A stretch of 26,208 nucleotides of DNA, taken from the NCBI GenBank assembly GCA_002751075.1, contig NAOQ01000106.1, forward strand, positions 80,339 through 106,546, in the 5' to 3' direction. The DNA comes from Ichthyophonus hoferi (taxonomy: Eukaryota > Opisthokonta > Ichthyosporea > Ichthyophonida > Ichthyophonidae). The position numbers and the translations under genes were made by a program. The notes under the pieces were generated by a model. It saw nothing but the letters and a program-made list of their open reading frames with translations, made no database searches and had not been told where the DNA came from. This document shows, piece by piece, positions 11,501-21,815 of the stretch (positions within the stretch are counted from its first letter, which is position 1; every line of letters begins with the position of its first letter).

Positions 11501-14500
11501 TTATATAGAGATATTGTGAAGGTTCGATTTCATACCATCCCTTCCGCCTAATATAATCCAATGAGAAGGTCCGATTAATATTTTAAATTGCTTGTATAAC
11601 TGTGTAATTATCAAATGAATGAAATGATATATTGATAGGTTCGTAGAGCAATGAATAAGGCTACGAGTAATGTGATGCCAGTGATTACTAAATTGGGGGT
11701 GTGGAGCATTCATAAATGAATCAATTATTTTAAAGACAGAAGGTAATCGGGTGAGAATAATCAGGGTTAGATTAGGTTAAAAGGGAGCAGTATATGCATA
11801 CATTTATAGCATATAGCATATAACATATACGCATATATAGACATATACATAGATGCTAATGACTAAATAAATTCCCAAAAAACAAAATATTATATTAGAT
11901 AAATAAATCAACCTGTTAATGTGATAATCATGAAATAGTTTAATGTGGAATACAGATAACGAAAATAGTAACTTACTTCCACCAATAAAAACCTAAATTT
12001 AAAAATGTAGATATTGAACACAATTGTATAACGATATATTATAAATTGAAGAAAATTGATCTCTTTTGTGCAAATATTAAAGTGATTAGGATATTAATCG
12101 TAATAGTACTAATTATAATCACCCAGTGAGATACTGGCTTAAATTTAAAACTAATGAGAAAATATATGCATGTGTGTGTGAAAGGTATATATATATATAT
12201 ATATATATACGAGTGAAATAAAAAGATAAGAGTAATACAAATTAGAGTTGTATACATATAAATATACATATATATATATATATATAATACTAGTAATACC
12301 AACATAATATAACATAGCATAACAGAACAACTTACATCTTTCTCCCTTTGTATCTCCTATCTGCAAAGAACCCTATTGCTTCTTCTACTGTATTTGAAAT
12401 TTGAAGTAGTAGTAAGATACAGCTAATGAATAGCCCTGTACGCCCACGACCTGTGCATAAACAGCCTCTCTTATGTTAACTTGCATGGCAAATAATACGT
12501 TTATATATATATACTTATGTGCGTATGTATGTTTAAGTATACATGAATAGTGAAAGGTATAGGGAGGTAGGTAGGTGAGTAATAGCTGCTAACTATCTCA
12601 TAAACGTATGCATGTATGTATGTATATTACCTATATCCATATTAATATCTATCTATGTCTAGAGACATTATATACCTTTCCTTATCTGTATATGATAATA
12701 TAATGGGAAAGGGCACTAACCTGCTAGGCAGTGTACCACAATGATATTCTTGGGATCGTCATCCAGCCATCTGATTGGATATAGTAATTAGGAGACATGT
12801 GAGATTAGAGAGAGCATATAAGGAATATATAGGGAATAATAGAGGTGGTGGAAATATATGGATAGAAAAAAACGAGAGAGGAAGAGAGAGGGCGAGGGTA
12901 ATACATATAGATATACATAGATATGTGTGATAGTAATAGAACGAAGACTGTATTACAATAGGAATATACTATACTACCTTATTGCCGTATGGATGGTATT
13001 GAAGAGAATATCTAGGGGGGGTGCATGTAGGTCTGGCCATCCTTGTTCAACTACAGTACCTGTATGTGTGATGGGATAATAGGATCAGAGTGGGAGGGGA
13101 TGAGGGGATGGTAGGATAGTAAAATGATAGGATGATAGGATGATAGGGTAAGAATATAATAAGATGATAGAATGATAGGATAACTATGATTTAATAATAG
13201 GATAATAGGATACGACCATAATAGGATGATAGAATGATAGTATAATAGGATAATAAGACAATGGGATAATATGATAATAGGATAATAGGATAATAGCATA
13301 ATAGAATGATATGATCATAGGGTGAGAAAAGGATAAAATGCAAGGATAATAGGATAATATGTTGATAGTGTGTCAGTATACCAGTACAATAGTATAATAG
13401 CACGATCATATACTACTGCAATATTATAATAATATAATGGTATACCAATACGATAGTAAAATGGTATAATAGTATGGTAATGCAAATACACCAGTACGAA
13501 AACATATTAGCATAATAGTATAATAAAGTATTGCCCATTGTATAAAAAACACCTGGAGCCCGGTTTGCCTAGCATTAGAGCCAACAATTTTTTGTTTATT
13601 AAAAATAAATAGATTAAAATTAAACTAAATTAAAACATATCTAAAATATTGTTTAGAATGGTTAAAGAAAGAACTATAAACGTATAACTAGAATCAAGAG
13701 AATATGGTTACAGCAAGCTAAAACAATTTTAAAATTTTAAAATTTAAAATTTACATTTAAATTCGTATAATTATTATATTTTAAAGGTGCAATCAATGCT
13801 TACCTTCAAGTATCGAATAGTCGTAGGGCCTTTCACTGAGGTTAAATATAAGCATATGACCCTGCATATTAAAAGTACATATTAAAATTATAATATAAAA
13901 TAATATAATAAAACATAATACAGCCTAGTGTATTGGCACTATGTATATACATGTGTATGCCTGAATTTAATTCGTACATATGCACTCTGATATTATAGAC
14001 AAACAACCATATAAAATACTATCATAAATACATAATATAACGCATACTGTCATGCTCACTACTATTTTATATACCATCCGACTACCATATATACATACCA
14101 CACATACCATCATACTTACCATCATACTATTATATATGCTATCATACTATTATACATACCATCATAATATCATACATACTATCATACAACACAATATACC
14201 TGTCACCTACCCCGTGTCTTTCGTTAAGGAATGCAGCTACGTCCGTTAAGGCATTACCATAGAAGCCATCAGTCACTGCCTATTGATACATGTTCAGTTA
14301 ACTATATTACATATGTTTTTGTATTGCACTGTACTGTATTGTATTGTATTATATTCTACTATATTGTTATATTATAATTATACTATATTATATTATATTA
14401 CGCCATCACATATATATAAACCACTACTTACTCCGACCCCTGGGAACGACATAGCCACTATGTTAGGGAGAATGTAAGCAAGGTCTAGATCCTGGTGGAA

Positions 14501-15765
14501 CACTTCGTTTACATGCCGAAAATGAGCCAGTAAGGACTAAGGAAATAATGTGTGAATATACATATATTGCTATAGGAATTATGATATGTTTATGTAGAGA
14601 TGGGTAGAGTAAGCCCATGAAAGGTTGAATTGAGAAGAAAAATGTTTTAAAACTTGAATGGGAATATGAATCATGTTGAAAGTAAAGAAATAGATTTGTT
14701 TATATTTACAAGGACAATATATAATAAATAGAACAGATGGGTAACATAAAAGCTAAAGGTAGGAAGAGGTACAGAGGGGATAGGATATGTTGGGATAGTG
14801 AGTGAGAGAGAGTATGAGTGTGGGTAAGAGAGAGTGAGACCGGGGCTATTATGATTGGTTCTCAGTCTGTCTCGATTAAGCAGTAATTTTCAACAAAAAT
14901 ACAGTGTATCGTATAGGAGTGAATATATTAGTGAAAGTCTATTAGGAGGACAATGAAAACAAGCAAATAAAAATTAATGTGAATTAAATATCATCTAAAT
15001 CATATGATGCGGATAATTTTTAAATATTCAAAAGTAATAATAGGGGGGAAATTAAGTAAGAAGTAAGATATATTTGACATAACCATAAAATAGGATAAGA
15101 ACGTCAGAAAAATCAAAAATAAAAAAGAGAACCAGTTCTTCCTTCATAGCTCTGAATTAAATGATAATAAAATTATATTCATAGGACTAAGGTGAGGATG
15201 ATAGAAGGGTTGAGGAGTGAAAAAGGAGATGCATATAAATACAGAAAGGAGAAAGAGGAAAATATATTGCGTGCTATAAAATACCAATAGTTTATAGAGA
15301 GGAAAATCCATGTTAAGATAGATAAAAGCATAGAACAACGTGAAATCAATTTTAACTAGAGACTACTTCTCGTTAATTTGTTTCCTATTTACATTAAAAA
15401 TCAACTGTCATAGACCAATATTGAATTATATATATATATATATATGTAACATAGTATAACGTAAAAGTAATTTTAACTAGAGATTACATGTGTTTATTTT
15501 TTACTATTAACGTTAAAAGCCTAATGTCATAGGTTAATATCTAATAAAAATATATTGTATATAGGTGACATAGAACAAGATGAAATTACTTTTAATGAGG
15601 GACCATGAGTGATTAATTTTCTACTATTGCTGTACAAGCCTGCTATCATAGGCCAATATTGATATATATATGCACGCATAAATATAGGTGTGTGTATAAT
15701 TGAAAACTACTTACTGATTTGGTTGTGTTCTGATAGACATAAGATAAAACTCGTTGAACACTCAT
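8578..15765 (-). CDS. Compact PTEN-superfamily phosphatase: tensin-type phosphatase plus C2 domain, 339 aa
   Basis: Thirteen minus-strand exons: 15765-15715 (ATG), 14536-14432, 14279-14211, 13861-13804, 13059-12978, 12770-12721, 12450-12336, 11547-11439, 10767-10657, 9909-9832, 9294-9247, 9072-9007, 8655-8578 (TAA). Phases agree throughout. Residues about 35-200 form the phosphatase: DLDLAYILPNIVAMSFP (PTEN-like), LIFNLSERPYDY, GWPDLHAPPL (tensin-like, D104 as candidate general acid) and P-loop HCLAGRGRTG (C136, R142; CX5R intact). Residues about 215-335 form the C2 domain, ending in a TPTE/PTEN-like stretch with NTRFINHN, LYKKDID and DKFSVELYF. Family members dephosphorylate 3- or 5-phosphoinositides at membranes. 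There is no voltage-sensor segment, SH2 or PTB, and no PDZ-binding tail is evident. PTEN Lys125 and Lys128 correspond to Leu137 and Arg140, so substrate preference may differ. The basic N-terminal lipid-binding cluster of PTEN is weak here. I cannot place it firmly as PTEN, TPTE or tensin, so no symbol is given. The gene converges on LRWD1 and diverges from the NHL gene. Confidence 0.88.
8669..8778. repeat. Mixed GATA/GTAG/GTAT tetranucleotide array
   Basis: GATAGATAGATAG, then GTAGGTAGG, then GTATGTATGTAT, in the last phosphatase intron (8656-9006), starting close to the acceptor side. Confidence 0.8.
10125..10234. repeat. Foldback element or hairpin: 41-bp inverted arms, 28-nt loop
   Basis: The left arm 10125-10165 and right arm 10194-10234 are inverted copies with two mismatches (ATATGTTTC...CAAATACT against its reverse complement). 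The loop is 10166-10193. It sits in the phosphatase intron 9910-10656. It could be a MITE-like foldback remnant or an RNA hairpin; no coding capacity is seen. Confidence 0.85.
13063..13440. repeat. 8-bp-period GATGATAG / ATAGGATA array
   Basis: AGGATGATAGGATGATAGG and ATAGGATAATAGGATAATAG repeat with drift over about 380 bp, right next to the acceptor of phosphatase exon 13059-12978. Confidence 0.8.
14327..14401. repeat. (TATTG/TATAT)n pentanucleotide tract
   Basis: ACTGTACTGTATTGTATTGT grading to TATATTATATTATATTA, in the 152-bp phosphatase intron 14280-14431. Confidence 0.7.
15329..15690. repeat. Degenerate ~120 bp tandem repeat, three copies
   Basis: Units start at about 15329, 15450 and 15569, each with CATAG followed by a variant of AACAACGTGAAAT. 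Then come TTTTAACTAGAG(A), a TTATTTTxTACTATT-like block, GTCATAG(A/G)CCAATATT and a TA-rich tail. The copies have clearly diverged. The array lies in intron 1 of the phosphatase gene (14537-15714). Confidence 0.8.
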
Positions 15766-16867
15766 TTTCTAAGTTCTATGTTATGCATTACATGTTATGT
15801 TATATAATATTTAAAATGATAGACTATTTATTGTATTCACTCACAACTATATACTAACTCAATATTCTTCCAGAACTCGGACCCGTCAGAGTTTTAATTT
15901 CAGAGAAAGAAATACAACATAAATAGTAACAACAAGCCACAACCACACACACACAGTTGTAATTACAATTATAGTTATATGCTCAGTTATATTATAATAA
16001 TCACTTTCATTTGTATGGATATCTACATATATACTGATACTTAACAAAGCCAAGTTGATATAACAGATAGTATAGTATAAAAGTATTTACATATAAAGTA
16101 TATATATATATATATATATATTGGGTTTCTATGGCATACTGATAAAAATCAAATAATACTTTACTGAGGCATAAAATAATAGCAATAACTAAGCACAACT
16201 AATAATTATCAATATAAAAGATATTTGCTTTATTAAACTATACTAACGTAAAAATAAATATAAATTAGCCTACTGTTATTATTAACTATTATTTACACAA
16301 TATTAATCTAGTTTAAGGAGCTTCGTCTCTACCCTTTCCAGGAATATGCTATTTCTTTTATCCCTTTCCTTTGCTCCATTCTCTAATGTATCACAGTGCA
16401 CAATAACAACATTGTTGTCAAATCAGATCCTAAAATGCATCTCCGACGACAGGTTTATCTTAATTTTAAAATGGCCCATTGTAATTGGCTCATCTTAACC
16501 GCATTAAAAATACATACAAACTCGGCACTGGGGAATATGCGCCAAATGTAATTTTTTATTGGTAATGACTGTTTATTGTTTTTAGCTTTTTAAGTTGGCC
16601 AATAGTATGTACTTGAAAGGAATTCCTACTAAAAACTCCAACAAATCGATTTGCGGATCCAACAATTAAAATATTCCGTCAACAAATTGAATTTAATTAA
16701 TGCTGTGGCGTGATCGTGAAGTGGTGTAATAGTTACTCGAAATAACCACGGCTTAATTTAACTTCAAATGGGTAATATACATATATATATATATATCTCT
16801 CTCTCTCTTTTGAGTCATAAGTGGTGATGTTTCAACAAAATATGGAAATAATTTTGCATTTGGTGCC
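15766..16867. other. Intergenic region upstream of the phosphatase gene
   Basis: AT-rich sequence with a (TA)n run at about 16099-16121 and a CA run near 15945. It presumably contains the phosphatase promoter. No gene is supported; one 50-codon frame at 16346-16498 is discussed under findings. Confidence 0.4.
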
Positions 16868-17480
16868 CGATCATGACACAATCAACTCGCCTCAACCCCC
16901 CGACACCAATTGATTCCATTTATTTATACTATAACAAGTAATTATTACATATCATTAATAGTATTTATATTTATTAGAAATAAAACCAATGCTAGTGTTC
17001 ATATGTCCTATTCGTGTTTGATTGTATGCTCTATCAGGATAACTATCATCAAAGAGTGATGGTGTGGCGATCATGTACACCTGATCATGACGCAATCAAC
17101 GCGCCCCAACCCCCCGACACTAATTGATTCCATTCATTTGTACTATAGTAAATAATTATTACATATCATTAATAATACTTATTAGAAATAAAATCAATGC
17201 TAGTGTTCCTATGTCCTCTTTCTGTTTGATTGTATGTTCTATCAGGATAACTATCATCAGGCAGTGATGGTGTGACGATATATACACCTACCTGATCACG
17301 AATCATAACTCGCCCCAACCCCCCAACACTAATCGATTCCATTCATTTATACTATAACAAATAATTACTACATATCATTAAGAATATTTATTAGAAAGAC
17401 AACCAATGCTAGTGTTCCTACGTTCTATTTGTGTTTGATTATATGCTCTATCAGAATAACTATCATCGGGTAGTGAGTAA
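16868..17480. repeat. ~210 bp tandem repeat, three copies
   Basis: The block AACCCCCC(G/A)ACAC starts at 16894, 17108 and 17317, giving spacings of 214 and 209. Each copy continues through AAT(T/C)GATTCCATT, ATTTAT/ATTTGTACTATA, ATTACATATCATTAA, AATGCTAGTGTTC and CTATCAG(G/A)ATAACTATCATC in the same order. The copies look about 85-90% alike by eye. The array lies between the divergent phosphatase and NHL genes. Confidence 0.9.
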
Positions 17481-18636
17481 GTTATTGCATTATCAAGCTC
17501 TTCCTAAAACTCTCGCAAAACTCACTTTTGATAAAGTGCGAGTCAAGTCTGCATCTTCTTACTAGAGAGTGTAGGATATATATGATGTTATCTCATTGTA
17601 CATATTAATTGTTTTATACTAGGAGATAACCTGATATCAGATCCTACTAGTCAGACTTCTAGACGGGCATGTGTGATAATGCAAAAGAAATACAAGATAG
17701 ATAAAAGGCAAGACTTCCGTTTCTTATAACCGCCATAGTAATAGATACAATATACCCTGAATTTTTATTAAATATTACTTACATTATAGCTGTCCGTCAA
17801 GACCTGTTTATATACCTGGTACCTGAGATCATGATAAGATAAGATAAAGATAGTTGCGTCATAAGTAGATGACAATTACCATAAAATCTTACCATACATT
17901 AGGGCAATCTATGTACATACAAGTGAATCACTAATATTACGCCACTAATTTACAATGGCATTACTATCAAAAAATTATTATTTATGTCTCTTTTTAATTC
18001 TATGTATTAAAGCAATATATAACTTGTTGGTTTCGATATATACGTATTGCGCCGTATTTAATGCGTTATAAGTCATTTTATTGATTGATTATTCTTAATT
18101 TATGATGCAATTCTTATCCACCAATAGAAAAAGTGTAATAAATGATGTAAGCAGTTATATAGGTATATAACTATAATAATAAAAAATATAATATGATTTT
18201 TTTTATGTATTTCAGAATTTATGTTTCTTTTTAGTTTTTTAGTATAATATTATTATTACCGGATACCGGATACATACGTGTATTTAATAAACATAAATTA
18301 TTTGAAATAAATTACGGTTTTGTTATGATCTTGGATCTCAAATTCCAATTTATGTACGTATATTATGCGTTAAGTTATTGGTGAGAAATTAACTAAAGCA
18401 TTCAATACAATTTTATTTAATTGGTCGGATTTATGATTGAGTTAATGGCTAAATATACCCAATGAGATGCTATTGGTTATATTGCTTTTATTATTACGAT
18501 TACATTTTTATGGTTGTTTTATTATTTTTGGTATTGTATTCTCTGTTTCATTTGGTATATATTGTGAAGTGCTTTATCGTGACTAGTTAGACAATAAATT
18601 TTAGAAAAAGGCCTTCTGGAAGCTGCAACAGAATAG
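17481..18636. other. Intergenic region upstream of the NHL gene
   Basis: AT-rich, non-repetitive sequence with short inverted words (GTTATCTC near 17587 against GAGATAAC near 17622; CTCGCA against TGCGAG near 17512-17543). TTTTAG just before 18604 could be a 5' UTR acceptor. No open frame of interest was seen. Confidence 0.4.
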
Positions 18637-20142
18637 ATGGGACATACAGACAGGGAAGACCTTGAGAATGATTCTAGTAAAGAGGACGCTCATAACCCAA
18701 TCTTACCACCAACACGTTCAACTAAACCAGTTAGTATAACTGTAGACGCACATATTAAGTTGCCTGAAGAACATTTTAAAAATGAACAAGAGGAACCATT
18801 GGAAACAGTAGGTAATGAATTGGAGAAAGAAAATGAACAGCAAGAGATAGATGGATTGGAGAATGAAAATATTGAGATTATAACTCTACTTGACAAGGCT
18901 TATGGAGTGAAATCGGTAGGGGAACAAATGGAAATAATTAATAAGAGCAAGGTTGAGATTGCTAGGAGAGAAGCGGAATTGGTACAAGGTCAAAAGGAGT
19001 TAATTAAACAGAATCAGGTGGTTGAGAAAGATCTGGCACATATACTTGAGGAGAAAGTGAATATTATGAATGAGAAGAAAGAGATAGAGCTTTGCAAAGA
19101 CAAGGAACATATGCAGATGATATTGAAATTAAAAAAAGAACTACAGCTTGAAAGACAACTGATTATACAGGAAAGGAAAGAAATTGAAAAAGCTAAACTT
19201 AAGATAAAACAACAGGAGCAGGCGTTAAAGGAGGCAAATGAAGAGCTTTCTAGGCTACAAGAACTACTGCAACAAGGGATGTTACAGGCCATTAACAAAG
19301 TGTCCACGTATAATACGATAGATCTAGATAAACTGCCGCAACATAAACCTAACTTTTCACGAAGGGTAATAGGAGGATATGGTGGAGGAGAAGAGAAATT
19401 AAATTTACCACATGATATTATGCTATGGAATGAGCACGTATATGTAGCAGACACTAATAGACGGGTGACAGTATTTGATTTGGATGGCAACTATGTACGA
19501 TCAATCAATCTCAAAGTCACGTCTTTTGAAGCACCCAGATCCATGGTTATGCATACAAATGGGTCCTTTTTTGTTACCTGTCACAATCACTCTGTCAAGG
19601 TCATTGATTCGGATGGAAGTATTGTTTCTTCTTTCGGGTCGCGTGGGTCCGGTTCGGCCCAATTTAATCAACCAAGAGGGATTGTCTTTGATAAAAAGGG
19701 AAGGGTTGTGATATGTGACCAAATGAATAATCGGATATGTTTCTATCGCCAATGTGGAACCTTCGTTAAAACATTTAAAATTGGATCTCAGCCCTTCGGC
19801 CTAGCGATTAACTCAAAAGGAAATCTGATTGTATCATTGTCGGGCGAGGATAAGGTAGTTGAGGTTGATACCGAAGGGAAGGTAATAAGGTCTTTGGGAA
19901 ATGGAAAAGGGTCGGGGATACATCAAATGAAGGAGCCCATGGGAGTGTGTGTAGATTATAAAGACAACATATTTATTGCCGACTACCGTAACGATAGAGT
20001 ATTGATGTATGGAAGTGATGGTTTGTTCTTGGCTGTGTTAGGAGCTCCAGGGGATTTGAGAGGGCCAGTGGCAGTTGCTGTACACCCATGTGGTACAGTA
20101 TATGTTGCTGATCATTATCATAATTCTATCTATCTCTTTTAG
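18637..20142 (+). CDS. Intronless coiled-coil plus NHL-repeat propeller protein, 501 aa
   Basis: One uninterrupted 501-residue frame. The start is supported by an in-frame TAG directly before the ATG, so any extension would need splicing. Residues 1-90 are acidic and low-complexity. Residues about 95-220 are a long charged heptad-like coiled coil rich in Lys, Glu, Gln and Leu. Residues about 243-501 hold six NHL blades: IGGYGGGEEKLNLPHDI with VYVADTNRRVTVF; EAPRSMVM; NQPRGIVFDKKGRVVICD with NNRICFY; QPFGLAINSKGNLIVS; KEPMGVCVDYKDNIFIAD with NDRVLMY; GPVAVAVHPCGTVYVAD. This is the C-terminal layout of TRIM2/3/71-type proteins, but no RING or B-box is encoded, so E3 ligase activity is not expected. 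In TRIM-NHL proteins the propeller binds RNA or protein partners; the ligand here is unknown. The neighbouring genes have 12 or more exons, so the lack of introns is notable. Confidence 0.93.
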   Translation: MGHTDREDLENDSSKEDAHNPILPPTRSTKPVSITVDAHIKLPEEHFKNEQEEPLETVGNELEKENEQQEIDGLENENIEIITLLDKAYGVKSVGEQMEIINKSKVEIARREAELVQGQKELIKQNQVVEKDLAHILEEKVNIMNEKKEIELCKDKEHMQMILKLKKELQLERQLIIQERKEIEKAKLKIKQQEQALKEANEELSRLQELLQQGMLQAINKVSTYNTIDLDKLPQHKPNFSRRVIGGYGGGEEKLNLPHDIMLWNEHVYVADTNRRVTVFDLDGNYVRSINLKVTSFEAPRSMVMHTNGSFFVTCHNHSVKVIDSDGSIVSSFGSRGSGSAQFNQPRGIVFDKKGRVVICDQMNNRICFYRQCGTFVKTFKIGSQPFGLAINSKGNLIVSLSGEDKVVEVDTEGKVIRSLGNGKGSGIHQMKEPMGVCVDYKDNIFIADYRNDRVLMYGSDGLFLAVLGAPGDLRGPVAVAVHPCGTVYVADHYHNSIYLF

Positions 20143-21786
20143 TTATAATTGATTAATTAAGTAACTAATTAAGTAGTGGAATGAGTGAGTGCTTTAGATG
20201 ATTGATGGTGTGGGATGTACTGGTGGGTGGATTTATATGCATTATATATTATATTCTGTTATATTATATGCGTATGTTGTGTCTTTAAGTAAGTTCATTT
20301 CTATGATATGAATGGATTACAGGATAAATACAGAAGGGAATGCGTAATATCTCCTAATTAGCTTTAGATGCAAGTCAGATTTATTATTAGACCGGTTGTC
20401 TCAAGCTACACCAATACAAATAAAGAAAAAGGAATGAATATATAGATGTGAATACAACATGACTATTACGTATTATAGTATATGTATAGTGTATGTAAAT
20501 ACATACGATTTGATAAGTATTATCATTAACTCTATGCTAGGTTGGAGATATTTATATTATAGAACACATCATGCAACCGTACTATCAGACATACATACAT
20601 ACACACATGTATTACAGTACATTTATTATTGCTAGTATTTATTATTATTATTATTTTTCTATGGTACAGTCCCCACCAATCAGAATTCTTTTGTTGATGA
20701 CTACTAGTGGTTTTAGATCATAGTTTCCTATTTTCTTTTATATTTTAGTATTTAACCTACTTATTGATTGATTGGCCTATAATAGTTAATTCTGATACCT
20801 TGCAGTGTATTACATAATATTATAGTTAGTATTCATTATTATTGGTGCTACCGCTTCAATAAGACTGATACATTAAAATATTTTAAAATTTTAATAATAA
20901 AAACAACTCAATAGATTACATCTAGAGTTGGATGAATCACATATTGACTTTTTAAAGCATACTAGTGGTAACATAGACAAAGCAATTATAGCTATAATTA
21001 TCTAAATAATTCATGCTGAGTTCTGAAGTAATCTAAATTCAAAATGCTATATTTTGAAAATAAAAAAAGGCTCTGCCTGGGACAGATTGGGGACTCTTGA
21101 TTCTATAGTAATATTGAATAAAGGCTATACAGTTTTGATCTTAAATTCCCTGTTTGCCATAGTCGACTGCCACTCTGAACATGGGTGAGATAATTACTAC
21201 ATAGGCTGGAATGAACAATAATAACTATACCACAATGACGTAATAACCACAACACTGATATAATAAATTTAACCCTATATTGATAATTACTGCACAGACT
21301 ACAATCCTAGATCTATGACATAGCAAGAAAAAATAGCCTGCAAATGCAATGATTTCATTTTAAACTTGGTGATCTACGCGATAAGAAAAACCAATGTAAT
21401 GGCTTGGATTAAAGAAATATAATATAATAATAAAATGCTTCAATGTGGCGAAATTTAAACTTTTAAAAATAACCAATCAAACGAAATATAGGGAGAGGCA
21501 ACCAACTCCGCGCCTCAATCGCAATGACCTATGGTCAAACCAAATGAATCTATTGGTCAAAGCACCACAGATCATTCTATCATATATATATATATATATA
21601 TAATATAAAACTAGACTCCAATCAGAAATATACCAATGATATACCAACTAAGTATCATGCATCTTCCTAAACTAATAGATAACTTCTACTCTTTTATTCA
21701 TCTTATCACCACCCCTCTTTATATCCCAGTCAATAATACCATTGGTTAACCCTATTATAATTTTGAATCATTTTCAAACACTTATT
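20143..21786. other. Convergent intergenic spacer between the NHL gene and C9orf78
   Basis: AT-rich sequence with a short ATT run near 20640 and many CCAAT/ATTGG pentamers. No coding exon or RNA gene was recognised on either strand. Confidence 0.4.
20419..20424 (+). other. Candidate poly(A) signal of the NHL gene
   Basis: AATAAA lies 277 bases after the TAG stop of the NHL gene, in otherwise unremarkable AT-rich sequence. Confidence 0.4.
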
Positions 21787-21792
21787 TTTATT
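21787..21792 (-). other. Poly(A) signal of the C9orf78 homologue
   Basis: TTTATT on the + strand reads AATAAA on the - strand, only about 24 bases after the stop. It implies a very short 3' UTR. Confidence 0.5.
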
Positions 21793-21815
21793 CTTTTACT
21801 CCAATTAAACTTCCT

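Noticed and set aside
17485-17684. 11-bp inverted pair (TTGCATTATCA / TGATAATGCAA) as a MITE
   Set aside because: Several such pairs are expected by chance within 300 bp in 26 kb of this composition, and no target-site duplication is visible.
18690-19752. Minus-strand and shifted-frame ORFs over the NHL gene
   Set aside because: They shadow the long + strand coding frame and carry no motifs.
20984-20999. 16-bp perfect palindrome AATTATAGCTATAATT
   Set aside because: About one palindrome of this length is expected by chance in a window of this AT content; the same applies to the 14-mers near 4315 and 11312.
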